Assembly (NCBI RefSeq): GCF_003687725.1
Contig: NZ_RDOJ01000005.1
Coordinates: 1-64,000 of the forward strand
Direction: 5' to 3'
DNA length: 64,000 bases
Origin: Faecalibacter macacae
GTDB taxonomy: Bacteria; Bacteroidota; Bacteroidia; Flavobacteriales; Weeksellaceae
A program made the position numbers and the translations under genes. Positions within the stretch are counted from its first letter, which is position 1; the number at the start of each line of letters is the position of its first letter. Under the pieces are notes generated by a model. It saw only the letters and a program-made list of their open reading frames with translations, searched no databases and was not told the DNA's origin. Below are positions 1 to 8,044 of this stretch, piece after piece.

Positions 1-91
1 GAATAAAACTTAAACAATAAAACTTGTATTCAAGTATCTAATAATGTTGATAAAATACTAGGAAAGATCCTAGAAACAATATATAAGAAAT

Positions 92-201
<110 letters not shown>

Positions 202-206
202 TAAAA

Positions 207-245
207 AGAATCCTCAATCATTTATTTGATTGGGGATTTTTTGTT
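207..245 (+). terminator. rRNA operon terminator
   Basis: A stem of about 12 bp (AATCCTCAATCA paired with TGATTGGGGATT, including G-U pairs) is followed by a T-run. It stands just after the 5S gene and closes the rRNA operon. Confidence 0.85.
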
Positions 246-320
246 TTCGGATGTTATGTATTACGTTGTAAGTTATATGTTGTACGTTTTGTGAGGAGTT
301 GTATAATGTATTATTTATAT

Positions 321-348
321 GTCATTCCGAAGTGTTGAGGAATCTTAT
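321..348 (+). repeat. REP-like intergenic repeat (left of IS110)
   Basis: GTCATTCCGAAGTG followed by TTGAGGAATCTT resembles the short GTCATTCCGAN..GAATCT repeats scattered between genes of many Bacteroidota. A partner in inverse orientation lies at 1642-1679, on the other side of the insertion sequence. Family assignment rests on motif likeness only. Confidence 0.5.
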
Positions 349-424
349 ATGATTATGTGAAGCTGAAATAAATTCAGTTTAACAATGTTTTATCGTCTAA
401 CTTCTCGATAAATTTAAAATCAAT

Positions 425-607
425 CATTTTAATCACTCCTTTAGATTTGAAATTCTTAAATTGATACAAAAAGAGAATGTGTTTAAGTACACTATTATCA
501 CTCAAAGTTAAAAACTTATAGTTCGATTCAGACTTAAACACATCTTATCAAAAATTCAAATAGAAATTCGGGCTAACGACCCATTATAAAGGAGTTGAAT
601 TAATGAT
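425..607 (+). ncRNA. Candidate IS110 bridge RNA (left-end structured RNA)
   Basis: The non-coding left end folds into nested helices. The outer helix pairs ACTCCTTTA (435-443) with TAAAGGAGT (587-595), extended imperfectly outwards to about 425/605. A middle helix pairs GATTTGAAATT (444-454) with the AAATTCAAAT region (552-561). The inner helix is a perfect 12-bp inverted repeat, 477-488 with 532-543, enclosing a 43-nt loop that itself holds an AAGTT/AACTT hairpin (505-517). IS110 elements are known to express a bridge RNA from this position that guides the recombinase to donor and target DNA. That this region is transcribed is inference. Loop bases 522-528 (TTCGATT) are complementary to 1620-1626 in the right flank, which could be a target guide or chance. 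Confidence 0.6.
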
Positions 608-639
608 AATATTCTCTTGTAAATCCTAATAACGAATTT

Positions 640-1618
640 ATGAATAATACTTTTATTGGTATCGACATTAGTAAAGAAACTTTAGATTTTTATGTAAAAA
701 ATTCTGAATCTGAATCACATTATCAAATTGATAATGAAGTTAAATCGATTAAAAAATTCTTCAAAAAATTTAATAACAGTTCTGAAATTATTGTTGCCAT
801 GGAGAATACAGGACGTTATAATTTTTTGTTATACGAAGTTTTGAGTACTCTTGAATTATCCGTTTTTGTAATTAATTCACTCCATCTGAAAAGAAGTATT
901 GGTTTAACTAGAGGCAAGAATGATAAAATTGATAGCCAGAGAATATGCTTATATATTGAGAAGAATTATATGGATCTTCAAAAATGGAAACCTAGTTCAA
1001 CTATTATCTCAAAAATAAGTTATCTAAATACCGAGAGAAGATTTAGAATAAAAATAAAATCATCTTTACAAAAACAATTGAAAGATATCAAACATCTTAA
1101 AAATTGCCTTGATAAAGAAGTACTTGAATTAAATAAGAAGCTGATTAAAAACTTAGACAATCATATCAAAAAAAATTGAAGATAAAATAGTTAAACTAAT
1201 AAATTCTGATCAGAATTTAAATGATCAATATAAACGTATTCAGACTATTCCTGGAGTAGGAAAGGTATTGGCTACTTTAATGATAATTAAAACAAATGGT
1301 TTTACTGAAATTCTATCTGCACGAAAAATGGCTTGTTTTGCTGGTATAGCTCCTTTTGAACATCGCTCTGGAAGTTCCATTTACTATAGAGCTCGAGTTT
1401 CAACAATGGCTGATAAAGAACTTAAAAAGACCTTACATTTAGCTGCTTTAAGCACTATTAGATTAGAGAATGATTTAGCTATTTACTATCATCGAAAAGT
1501 AGAAGAAGGAAAAAATAAAATGTCAGTTTTAAATGCAGTAAGGAATAAATTTATACACAGAATTTATGCTTTAATAAAAAACGAAACTGTGTATAATTTT
1601 AATTTGGAAATGTCATAG
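640..1618 (+). pseudogene. IS110-family transposase, frameshifted at an A8 run
   Basis: DEDD-type recombinase that would cut and join DNA with the help of a bridge RNA. The first part (640-1179) has the RuvC-like domain with acidic residues D9 (GIDISKE), E55 (AMENTGRY), D95 and D98 (GKNDKIDS). The second part (frame +2, open to 1618) has the Transposase_20 domain: IPGVGKVLA, then MACFAGIAPFEHRSGSS with the serine region typical of IS110. The two frames join cleanly at the A8 run near 1166-1174: with one A fewer, translation continues IKKIEDKIVK without a gap, giving about 325 residues, the normal family size. So it is a recent one-base lesion, slippage-dependent expression, or a sequence error. 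No other damage is visible. Confidence 0.85.
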
Positions 1619-1679
1619 AAATCGAAATGACTAATAGGTTATGATTCTTCAGTTCGCTGTTGCTTTGTTTAGAATGACA
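1619..1679 (-). repeat. REP-like repeats (right of IS110)
   Basis: Read on the minus strand, 1642-1679 gives GTCATTCT..GAAGAATC, the inverse partner of the copy at 321-348. Bases 1622-1631 (TCGAAATGAC on the plus strand) form the end of a second unit that seems to have been split by the insertion sequence. Identification is by motif similarity. Confidence 0.45.
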
Positions 1680-1739
1680 GAATAATGAGCTAATTTGTTT
1701 TAAAAATATTCGAATCTAATACAGTAGTTTATAAAATAA

Positions 1740-1768
1740 ATAGACTTCTCGTCGAGCTCGAAGTGACA
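1740..1768 (+). repeat. REP-like repeat, intact-looking copy
   Basis: ATAGACTTCTCGTCGAGCTC continues to GAAGTGACA, the classic Bacteroidota intergenic form (ACTTCTCG..CTCGAAATGACA). It contains a TCGAGCTCGA palindrome. It serves as the reference for reconstructing the repeat interrupted by the IS110 element. Confidence 0.5.
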
Positions 1769-1783
1769 AGGCTTGTTATTTTT

Positions 1784-1853
1784 GCATAACGCATAACGCA
1801 TAACGCATAACGCATAACGCATAACGCATAACGCATAACGCATAACGCATAAC
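1784..1853 (+). repeat. Tandem array, ten copies of GCATAAC
   Basis: Ten perfect head-to-tail copies of the 7-mer GCATAAC fill 70 bp, followed by a partial GC. Translation across it on the minus strand gives a meaningless heptapeptide repeat, so no protein is called. Perfect identity of all units suggests recent expansion or ongoing slippage. Confidence 0.95.
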
Positions 1854-1869
1854 GCGAATTGCGTTAGGG

Positions 1870-2200
1870 ATAGCAGTGGATCTTTATAAAGAATAACTGA
1901 TAAGAGTATAGGAGAATAAATATTCAAATAGATATGATATATATTTAAATATATTATTCTATCTTTTTTACTATTTTATATTTTTCTCAATCGAGAAGAA
2001 AAATATTATATTAATATTTTTAGGACAAGAAAATTTGATTTTCGAATCCTAACACAGTTGTTTATTATCATCATGTTTTTTTATGGATTTTTAGTATTTA
2101 TTTGAATAAAGTGAAATTATAGCTAAGTCAGAACATGTCCGTATATGAGTCTTGCTTTTAATAATAAATGTAACAATAAAAAATATCTAATAATTAAATA
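1870..2200. other. AT-rich gene-free stretch
   Basis: About 330 bp with no plausible coding frame. Bases 1855-1890 hold a GCGTTAGGGATAGCAGTGG motif next to the heptamer array; beyond it the sequence is simple AT-rich DNA and I see nothing else. Confidence 0.5.
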
Positions 2201-2232
2201 AAAAAACGCTCTAAATATTAGAGCGTTTCATT
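2201..2232 (-). terminator. Terminator after the B12 uptake genes
   Basis: Perfect 9-bp stem ACGCTCTAA/TTAGAGCGT (2206-2214 and 2218-2226) with a 3-nt loop; on the minus strand it is followed by a T-run. It closes the transcript that begins at the cobalamin riboswitch. Confidence 0.85.
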
Positions 2233-2274
2233 TTTCTGATATATTTCTAACCACAGAATAAAATAACAGAATTA

Positions 2275-3411
2275 TTATTTATAAACAAAAGCAATATGTG
2301 CTGGTATATTACCTGCAGTAGTCTTCCATTTTAAAGTTCCTTCTTTAGCAAAACAATAGATAAATCCATCAGATACATAATTTGTAGCATCTGTTATATA
2401 AATATCACCATTAAATTTATTAACAGCAATTCCGTAAGGAGTTTCAACTTCATTTATAATAGGATTATTGATTAATTGATTACTAACTTGCTGTTCAGTT
2501 TTTGTGTTGATTATTCCATAACTTTTTACATATTCAAAAGTTTCATAACTAAATTCGTTTGAATAGTAGTACAAATAATCACCTACAATTGTAAAGTTTG
2601 AAACAGGAATATTAAATGTTTTTTTAATTTGATGAGTTTTCGAATCAATTACATATAAATTAGAAGCTACGTCATAATAATTTCCTCGAGTCGTTACATA
2701 CAAATCACCCTCTTCGTCTTTTTTAATACGATGTAAGTTTACCTCAACATCAATTTTCTCTGTTTCAGTAAATGTATTTAAATCAACTACAGAAACCGTG
2801 CGGTCGTATTCTGGATAACGATAACCGCCTGAATTGGCTACGTATAAATTATTGCCAACAATTTCTAATTCATCAGGTTGATACCCAACTGTAGTTTCTC
2901 TTGAAATATTGAAATTAATTGTATCAAATTCAATTACTTTACCTAATGGAGAGTTAGGGTCAGTTGCTATTGGTCCTGCATAAGAAGTTGCATATCCTTT
3001 TCCATCTTTAAAAGTAAGATATCGTCCATTTTCTAAAGGAATTGTTGCAATATGACGTGCTGTTTTAACATCCATAACTTCAATAAAATTTGAAGCATTA
3101 ATTACAGAATATAATTTACTACCATAAATTTTAATATCATTACCTACGTCACCTAAAGAACGAACAATATCAGGATTAGCTGTACTGTAAATATTACGAC
3201 TAAATACTCCTGATGTTAAATCCATAAAATCAATTGAAGCTTTATTTGATCCCATATTACCTTCATTCAACAAATAAAAACCTGTAATTTCTGTAGGCTC
3301 TGGATTACCAATTGTTTCCTGATCATTACCTATAATACGATCATCATCGTTACAGCTAAATATAGCTAAGGGTAGTGTAAGTAATAAACTTAGTTTGATA
3401 AATTTTCTCAT
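2275..3411 (-). CDS. BtuG-like beta-propeller surface lipoprotein (DUF5074/YncE type)
   Basis: 378-residue lipoprotein. A signal peptide ends at Cys20 (LAIFSC) and is followed at once by NDDD, an acidic stretch like the surface-export signal of Bacteroidota lipoproteins, so it is probably displayed on the outside of the outer membrane. The rest is repeated beta-propeller blades (for example GNNLYVANSGG near 188 and GDIYITDATNY near 340). In Bacteroides, BtuG is such a seven-bladed YncE-like lipoprotein that caps BtuB and captures cobalamin very tightly. Here the start codon overlaps the stop of the TonB-dependent receptor by 4 bp and both lie downstream of a cobalamin riboswitch, which strongly supports the same role. 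Family and context are seen; ligand is inferred. Confidence 0.8.
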   Translation of the reverse strand: MRKFIKLSLLLTLPLAIFSCNDDDRIIGNDQETIGNPEPTEITGFYLLNEGNMGSNKASIDFMDLTSGVFSRNIYSTANPDIVRSLGDVGNDIKIYGSKLYSVINASNFIEVMDVKTARHIATIPLENGRYLTFKDGKGYATSYAGPIATDPNSPLGKVIEFDTINFNISRETTVGYQPDELEIVGNNLYVANSGGYRYPEYDRTVSVVDLNTFTETEKIDVEVNLHRIKKDEEGDLYVTTRGNYYDVASNLYVIDSKTHQIKKTFNIPVSNFTIVGDYLYYYSNEFSYETFEYVKSYGIINTKTEQQVSNQLINNPIINEVETPYGIAVNKFNGDIYITDATNYVSDGFIYCFAKEGTLKWKTTAGNIPAHIAFVYK

Positions 3412-5411
3412 AAATATGTACTTATTATTATTTTAAACTGTCGGCCTGGCATTGGATAATTCAAGACGATATCATAATATTTATTCATAATATTATTGAC
3501 TTCAAATGATCCATTAAATCGAATTTTCTTTAATTCAAAAGATTTTTGAATCGAAAAATCATGTGTGAACCAAGGTTTTATATAATTGTATTTGTTATTA
3601 TTTTGATTGGCATCGTATCGTTCTCCTACATAAAGAAAACTATAATTTAACCCCCAAGTTTTATATGTAGAATTCAAGATAAATGATCCACTATGTACAG
3701 GAACATAAGGAATTTGATCTTTATAATAGCTTCTGCTTTGCGAGGTGTAATCTTGCGCTTTTTGATAAGTATAATTTAAGGTAGATTTAAAATCAAAGTC
3801 ACTTAAATTTAGATGTCCTTGTATTTTTACATCTGCTCCTTTAATTTGTACTTTACCTAAATTCATCATCATCCAACGAAACATACTACCATTAGGTGCA
3901 GCGATAATTTTGTCTTCAACTTCATTATAATACATATCAATTTTTGCGTTTAGATAATGTAGTTTACCTAAGTTTCTCCAGGTGTAATCTAAACCTATGT
4001 TATATTGATTTGTATATTCTGGTTTTAAGTTTGAATAACCAATATTAGTATAATACAAATCATTGAAAGTTGGCATCCTAAATACACGTTTATAAAAAGC
4101 ATTGATATAAAAATCTCTTGTAGTGAAAGGCTGAAAACTTCCAATCAAAGTAGGTGTCCAAACTGATTTATCAGGTGCACTTGTATTCATTTCAACTTGC
4201 TCACGTACAAAAGAACCTAATAAACTACCCTGAATTTTTAATCGTTGAAGTTGGTATGTACTTGCTATAGCTAATAATTGGGTGTATCGTTGGGGATAGG
4301 AAAAGTTTTTTAAAGTTGCATCTAGTTTATTATATTGAAAATCGAAAGCTATATTCATATCCCAATTGGAACGTATTTTAAAGTAATTCGCTGATGAAAA
4401 ATAGAATTCTTGCTGAGTGTATTTATTTTGAGTTTTAATGGATGAAACTGTATCAACAAAATGAGTAAAATCGTGTGCATATTTTAAGTTGATACGAGAT
4501 TCAAATTTTCCCCATTTCTTTTGTACACTTCCTTGGGTAAAATAATTCTTATCGGTTAAAGTTTGTCCTTTTGCTCCAAATCCATTACGAATAATAGCTG
4601 CAGGAATTCCACGATCAGATAAATAACTATATCCTTTTATATTCCAACTTAAAGTATTATGATTTCCATAAATACCAAGTTCAAATCGTCTTGCTTCAAT
4701 TTGCCCATCCTTACGAATTGCAGTAGTATCATTAGCAATACTATTATCTGCGTTACGTTTGATTACTCTAAATTTATACTCCCCATTACTCTTAAGATAT
4801 TCTGAACTTAAAGAAGTTGAAATTTGATCATTAATTTTATATTCAAAACGAGCAGATGGATTTATCAATTGGATTGAACCTGTTTTGTATCGTAATGTTA
4901 AATTATATTTTTTATTATTCTTGAATTGTGGTTTCTTCGATTGTAAATAAATTGATGAAGCAGAAGCATAATCTTTTGCAGACTGAAAAATATTACTTTT
5001 TTGGCCATTGTAAAGTGATATACTTACTAAATCATCTAAAGAGTATTTACCTAAATCAACAACACCATTTTGTGCATTTCCCAACTGTATACCATCATAA
5101 TAAACGCCTACGTGCTGACTTCCCATACTACGTACATCAACAGTTTTTAATCCACCAACACCACCATAATCTTTCAGTTGAATTCCCGAAAAATAGCGTA
5201 AAGCGTCTGCTACTGAATGGCTATTAAGTCGCGTTAAGATATCTCCATCTAATGTTTGTGGAGCGATTAAATCTATTGGTTTTTTGTTATTTAAATTTAC
5301 TTGTTGCAAATCATAAACAGAATCCTTACGCTCTTGTCCTAAAACAAAAGTTCCATGTCCTATCATCAAAAGGCAACAAAAGTAAAGCTGATAAAAATTT
5401 CTCATTAGCAT
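3408..5411 (-). CDS. btuB: BtuB-like TonB-dependent outer membrane receptor
   Basis: 667-residue outer membrane transporter. A signal peptide (to about residue 26, ending VLGQ) precedes a plug domain (about 45-150, with VDVRSMGSQHVGVYYDG) and a 22-strand-type barrel ending in an aromatic-rich strand, FKIIISTYL. It lacks the long carboxypeptidase-like N-domain of SusC proteins, and its short form fits vitamin and siderophore receptors. The cobalamin riboswitch directly upstream names the likely substrate as cobalamin or a related corrinoid. The start is either M1 or M3 (5405); both give the same signal peptide. Uptake would need TonB-ExbBD, not in the window. Confidence 0.88.
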   Translation of the reverse strand: MLMRNFYQLYFCCLLMIGHGTFVLGQERKDSVYDLQQVNLNNKKPIDLIAPQTLDGDILTRLNSHSVADALRYFSGIQLKDYGGVGGLKTVDVRSMGSQHVGVYYDGIQLGNAQNGVVDLGKYSLDDLVSISLYNGQKSNIFQSAKDYASASSIYLQSKKPQFKNNKKYNLTLRYKTGSIQLINPSARFEYKINDQISTSLSSEYLKSNGEYKFRVIKRNADNSIANDTTAIRKDGQIEARRFELGIYGNHNTLSWNIKGYSYLSDRGIPAAIIRNGFGAKGQTLTDKNYFTQGSVQKKWGKFESRINLKYAHDFTHFVDTVSSIKTQNKYTQQEFYFSSANYFKIRSNWDMNIAFDFQYNKLDATLKNFSYPQRYTQLLAIASTYQLQRLKIQGSLLGSFVREQVEMNTSAPDKSVWTPTLIGSFQPFTTRDFYINAFYKRVFRMPTFNDLYYTNIGYSNLKPEYTNQYNIGLDYTWRNLGKLHYLNAKIDMYYNEVEDKIIAAPNGSMFRWMMMNLGKVQIKGADVKIQGHLNLSDFDFKSTLNYTYQKAQDYTSQSRSYYKDQIPYVPVHSGSFILNSTYKTWGLNYSFLYVGERYDANQNNNKYNYIKPWFTHDFSIQKSFELKKIRFNGSFEVNNIMNKYYDIVLNYPMPGRQFKIIISTYL

Positions 5412-5530
5412 ATTACATTTGTTGCTAACGAGAGTTTAAAGAAGTATATTTAATCAACACCTAAAAAAGAGGTATTCACTAAAACTAATATTCTTCGCTT
5501 TATATCCCGAAAGCAAATAAATTTATATAC

Positions 5531-5695
5531 TCTTGGTAGGTCTTCTGACTTACTCCATTCTAAAAACCTTCCCATTCATTATTGAACAGTGGTATTTATT
5601 TTAGAACTTGTACGGAGATTACAGCAGCGGGTCTGTTCAGGATTTACACCTGATTCCCTGTTACCGAAATGTTACTTTCGCACCAATAGTTAAGC
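5531..5695 (-). promoter_or_regulatory. Cobalamin (AdoCbl-type) riboswitch
   Basis: On the minus strand the leader shows the standard order of conserved elements: GGTGCGAAAG.., GGTAACAGGGAATCAGGTGT, AATCCTGAACAGACCCGCTG, CTGTAA, then a B12-box-like ACCACTG and finally AGTCAGAAGACCTACC closing P1. It lies about 120 bp before the BtuB-like start, so high cobalamin should shut down synthesis of the uptake pair. No separate strong terminator is evident between it and the gene, which would fit translational control. Confidence 0.95.
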
Positions 5696-5920
5696 AAATA
5701 TAATAATTTTTATGAATAATCAACTTTTTCCTTTAACTGACTAGTTGAGAGTTTTTATGCCTATTTAAATTATCATTTCGAAATAAATTTGTAATGTATT
5801 TAATATGATATGCATCTAAGTTTTCTTTTCTTTAATAAAACTCAACTACCAATGAAATTATCCAATATTAAAAATAGATTAAAAATTAAACTCTACTTAA
5901 ACACTAATTTCAAAAAATAT

Positions 5921-5928
5921 TAATTTTG
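5921..5928 (+). promoter_or_regulatory. Promoter -7 box of the metal-response operon
   Basis: TAATTTTG matches the Bacteroidota -7 consensus TAnnTTTG and ends 14 bp before the response regulator start, so the leader would be very short. No good -33 TTG lies at the usual distance, which would fit a promoter needing an activator. Confidence 0.5.
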
Positions 5929-5942
5929 TAAAAAAAGAAAGG

Positions 5943-6623
5943 ATGCAAATTATTCTTATTGAAGACGATAAACGAATCAGCGATTTTATTTTAAAAGGAT
6001 TAGAAGAAAATGGACATTTTGTAACCTTATGCAAAACTGCTGAGGATTATATTGAACAATATCTTCAAACTATCTATGATTTGATTATTTGCGACATCAT
6101 GCTTCCTGGAATGGACGGAATACAATTGGTACAAACTATTCGTTACAAAAAAATATATACGCCAATTTTAATGTTAACGGCTTTAGGTTCGGTGCAAGAT
6201 AAAGTTTCTGCCTTAGATTTTGGGGCAGATGATTACATGACTAAACCGTTTCATTTTGATGAATTATTATCGAGAATTAATGCTTTAACCCGCCGTTTTC
6301 AATATGCGCAGCAAAACGAAAAATCAACTATTTTCTTTTTTGGAGATGTATCTGTCGATTTACAACAATACAAGGTAAATGTGTCTGGTGATGAAGTAGT
6401 TTTCTCTCCGAAAGAATTTAAATTATTGAATTATATGATTGAAAATGCCAATAAAGCCGTTTCTCGAATTCAGATTTTAAATGCCGTTTGGGGAATTACA
6501 TTCGAAAATCACACTAACGTAGTCGATGTTTATATTTCTTATTTAAGAAATAAAATCGAAAAAAATCAAAAGTATATTTTCACGATCAAAGGCGTTGGAT
6601 ATATGCTAAAAACCGAGGATTAG
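5943..6623 (+). CDS. OmpR/CusR-type response regulator
   Basis: 226-residue DNA-binding response regulator. The receiver domain has the acidic pocket E7-D8-D9, phosphoacceptor D51 (CDIMLPGMDG) and the conserved lysine in TKPF; the C-terminal half is a winged helix (FSPKEFKLLNYM.. to KGVGYMLKTED). The stop is separated by one base from the kinase start, so the two form a two-component pair. The metal efflux genes follow directly, so the pair most likely senses a metal ion such as Cu, Ag, Zn, Co or Cd and switches on its own operon. Confidence 0.92.
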   Translation: MQIILIEDDKRISDFILKGLEENGHFVTLCKTAEDYIEQYLQTIYDLIICDIMLPGMDGIQLVQTIRYKKIYTPILMLTALGSVQDKVSALDFGADDYMTKPFHFDELLSRINALTRRFQYAQQNEKSTIFFFGDVSVDLQQYKVNVSGDEVVFSPKEFKLLNYMIENANKAVSRIQILNAVWGITFENHTNVVDVYISYLRNKIEKNQKYIFTIKGVGYMLKTED

Positions 6624-6624
6624 T

Positions 6625-7962
6625 ATGAAATTAAGAAATCGTTTGTCGTTATATTCCGTTTTAATTTTCAGCATTTTAATTCTGACGATTTCTGCTATCG
6701 TCTATTTTACTTTTTATTCTACAATGGAAAAAAAGGAGATGAAAGCTTTGGAAAGTAAATCATTATTAGCAGCAATTTATTACCTAGAGCAAGACGAATT
6801 ATCCGCTACAGAACATGAAAATATTCAAAGTCAGTTATTAAAAACTATTTCTCGAAAAAATATTGCTATTTATAGTACTAACGATCAAAAGGTAAATGGT
6901 GAAATGCAGTATGATACCACTATTTCTGATCAATTTTTACAATTAGTGAGACAAGAAAAAGAAGCTTCTTTTCAAACTCAACTTTATTTTTATCACGGCC
7001 GTTTTTATACGGATAATCAAGGAGATTTTGTGGTGGTAGCACGCGAACCTAAAGCCGAATTTAGTGATCAAATGAAGTCTTTATTGCAAATTCTTTTTAT
7101 GGTTTCTGTGATAGGATTAATTATTGTTTTTATATTATCACAATACTTGGGTTATATTGCCTACCATCCCATCAATCATTTTATTGCACAAATTAAAAAC
7201 CGAAACGGGATTAATTTTAACGAACCTATTATTTTAAATAATTCGTATACAGAAGTTAAAGAATTATCTACCACTTACAATACTTTTATAAACCAAATAG
7301 CGCAGACTTTTAACGTACAAAAGAATTTTATAGACTATGTTTCTCACGAATTGAGAACGCCAATTACTGCATTATTAGGGACATTAGAAGTAACTAATAA
7401 CAAAACACGATCTACCGAAGAATACGAAATTGTTTTGCAACAATTAAAACAATATACCACTGATTTACAAGAAACCATTAATCATATGATGTTACTTTCG
7501 GGTGCTAAAACTAATTTCGAATTAGCTCCAATGCGTATTGACGAAGTGATTTGGGAAATTATCGAAAACCAAATTGTGTATCACCAAGCAGATATTAAGG
7601 TTCATTTGGATGTCAAAAATGATCAGTTACTTACCACTAATGGTAATAGTCAATTATTAAATTTAGCAATCGGAAATCTTATTTCTAATGCTGTTAAATA
7701 TTCAGATAATCAACAAATTCAAATTAAATTCTCAACTTTTGAAGATCGATTAGTCCTTCAAATCATTGATACTGGAATTGGGATAGATTCTACTGATTTA
7801 CCCAATATTCGTCAGAATTTCTTTCGTGGAAAAAACACATCTTCTTATCAAGGAAAAGGAATTGGCTTATCCATTGCCGATATTATTTTTAAAATCCATC
7901 ACATCGAATTGGAAATTTTACCGAATCATCCAAAAGGAACCGTTATGCGCTTAACGTTCTAG
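6625..7962 (+). CDS. Sensor histidine kinase (metal-responsive, CusS/CzcS-like)
   Basis: 445-residue membrane kinase. One transmembrane segment lies near residues 10-30 and a second near 152-174, enclosing a periplasmic sensor of about 120 residues. The transmitter has H241 (YVSHELRTP) as phosphorylation site, an N box (NLISNAVKYS), DTGIGI and GKGIGLS. There is a single base between it and the response regulator. The periplasmic part is not rich in His or Cys, so metal choice cannot be read from it. Role in control of the efflux genes is inferred from position. Confidence 0.9.
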   Translation: MKLRNRLSLYSVLIFSILILTISAIVYFTFYSTMEKKEMKALESKSLLAAIYYLEQDELSATEHENIQSQLLKTISRKNIAIYSTNDQKVNGEMQYDTTISDQFLQLVRQEKEASFQTQLYFYHGRFYTDNQGDFVVVAREPKAEFSDQMKSLLQILFMVSVIGLIIVFILSQYLGYIAYHPINHFIAQIKNRNGINFNEPIILNNSYTEVKELSTTYNTFINQIAQTFNVQKNFIDYVSHELRTPITALLGTLEVTNNKTRSTEEYEIVLQQLKQYTTDLQETINHMMLLSGAKTNFELAPMRIDEVIWEIIENQIVYHQADIKVHLDVKNDQLLTTNGNSQLLNLAIGNLISNAVKYSDNQQIQIKFSTFEDRLVLQIIDTGIGIDSTDLPNIRQNFFRGKNTSSYQGKGIGLSIADIIFKIHHIELEILPNHPKGTVMRLTF

Positions 7963-8044
7963 TAAGGCTCTAATCTATTTCTAATCTACTTCAAAGTTTG
8001 CCTTAATGTTTGATGTCTAGTTTTGATTCTTGAAAACTCTAGAC

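Larger units (their letters stand above)
410..1621 (+). mobile_element. IS110-family insertion sequence
   Basis: The element consists of a roughly 230-bp structured non-coding left end, a DEDD transposase and almost no right end, the layout of the IS110 subgroup rather than IS1111. Limits are inferred. The sequence left of about 409 (CTTCTCGA) and right of about 1622 (TCGAAATGAC) look like the two halves of one REP-like repeat, compare the intact-looking copy at 1740-1768, so the element appears to sit inside such a repeat. There are no clear terminal inverted repeats or target duplication, as usual for IS110. The exact ends cannot be fixed from one copy. Confidence 0.75.

Noticed and set aside
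603-629. Eight-codon leader peptide (ATG 603) behind a GGAG site
   Set aside because: The GGAG belongs to the 3' arm of the bridge-RNA candidate helix; such a short frame has no independent support.
1784-1853. Possible CRISPR array
   Set aside because: Units are 7 bp with no spacers, and no cas genes are in the window.
1700-1927. Open frame of 75 codons across the GCATAAC array
   Set aside because: Its coding potential comes only from translating the 7-bp repeat; it has no start context and no likeness to proteins.
8030-8044. TTG start upstream of the TolC-like gene
   Set aside because: ATG 8045 gives a normal signal peptide; the extra five residues would spoil it.
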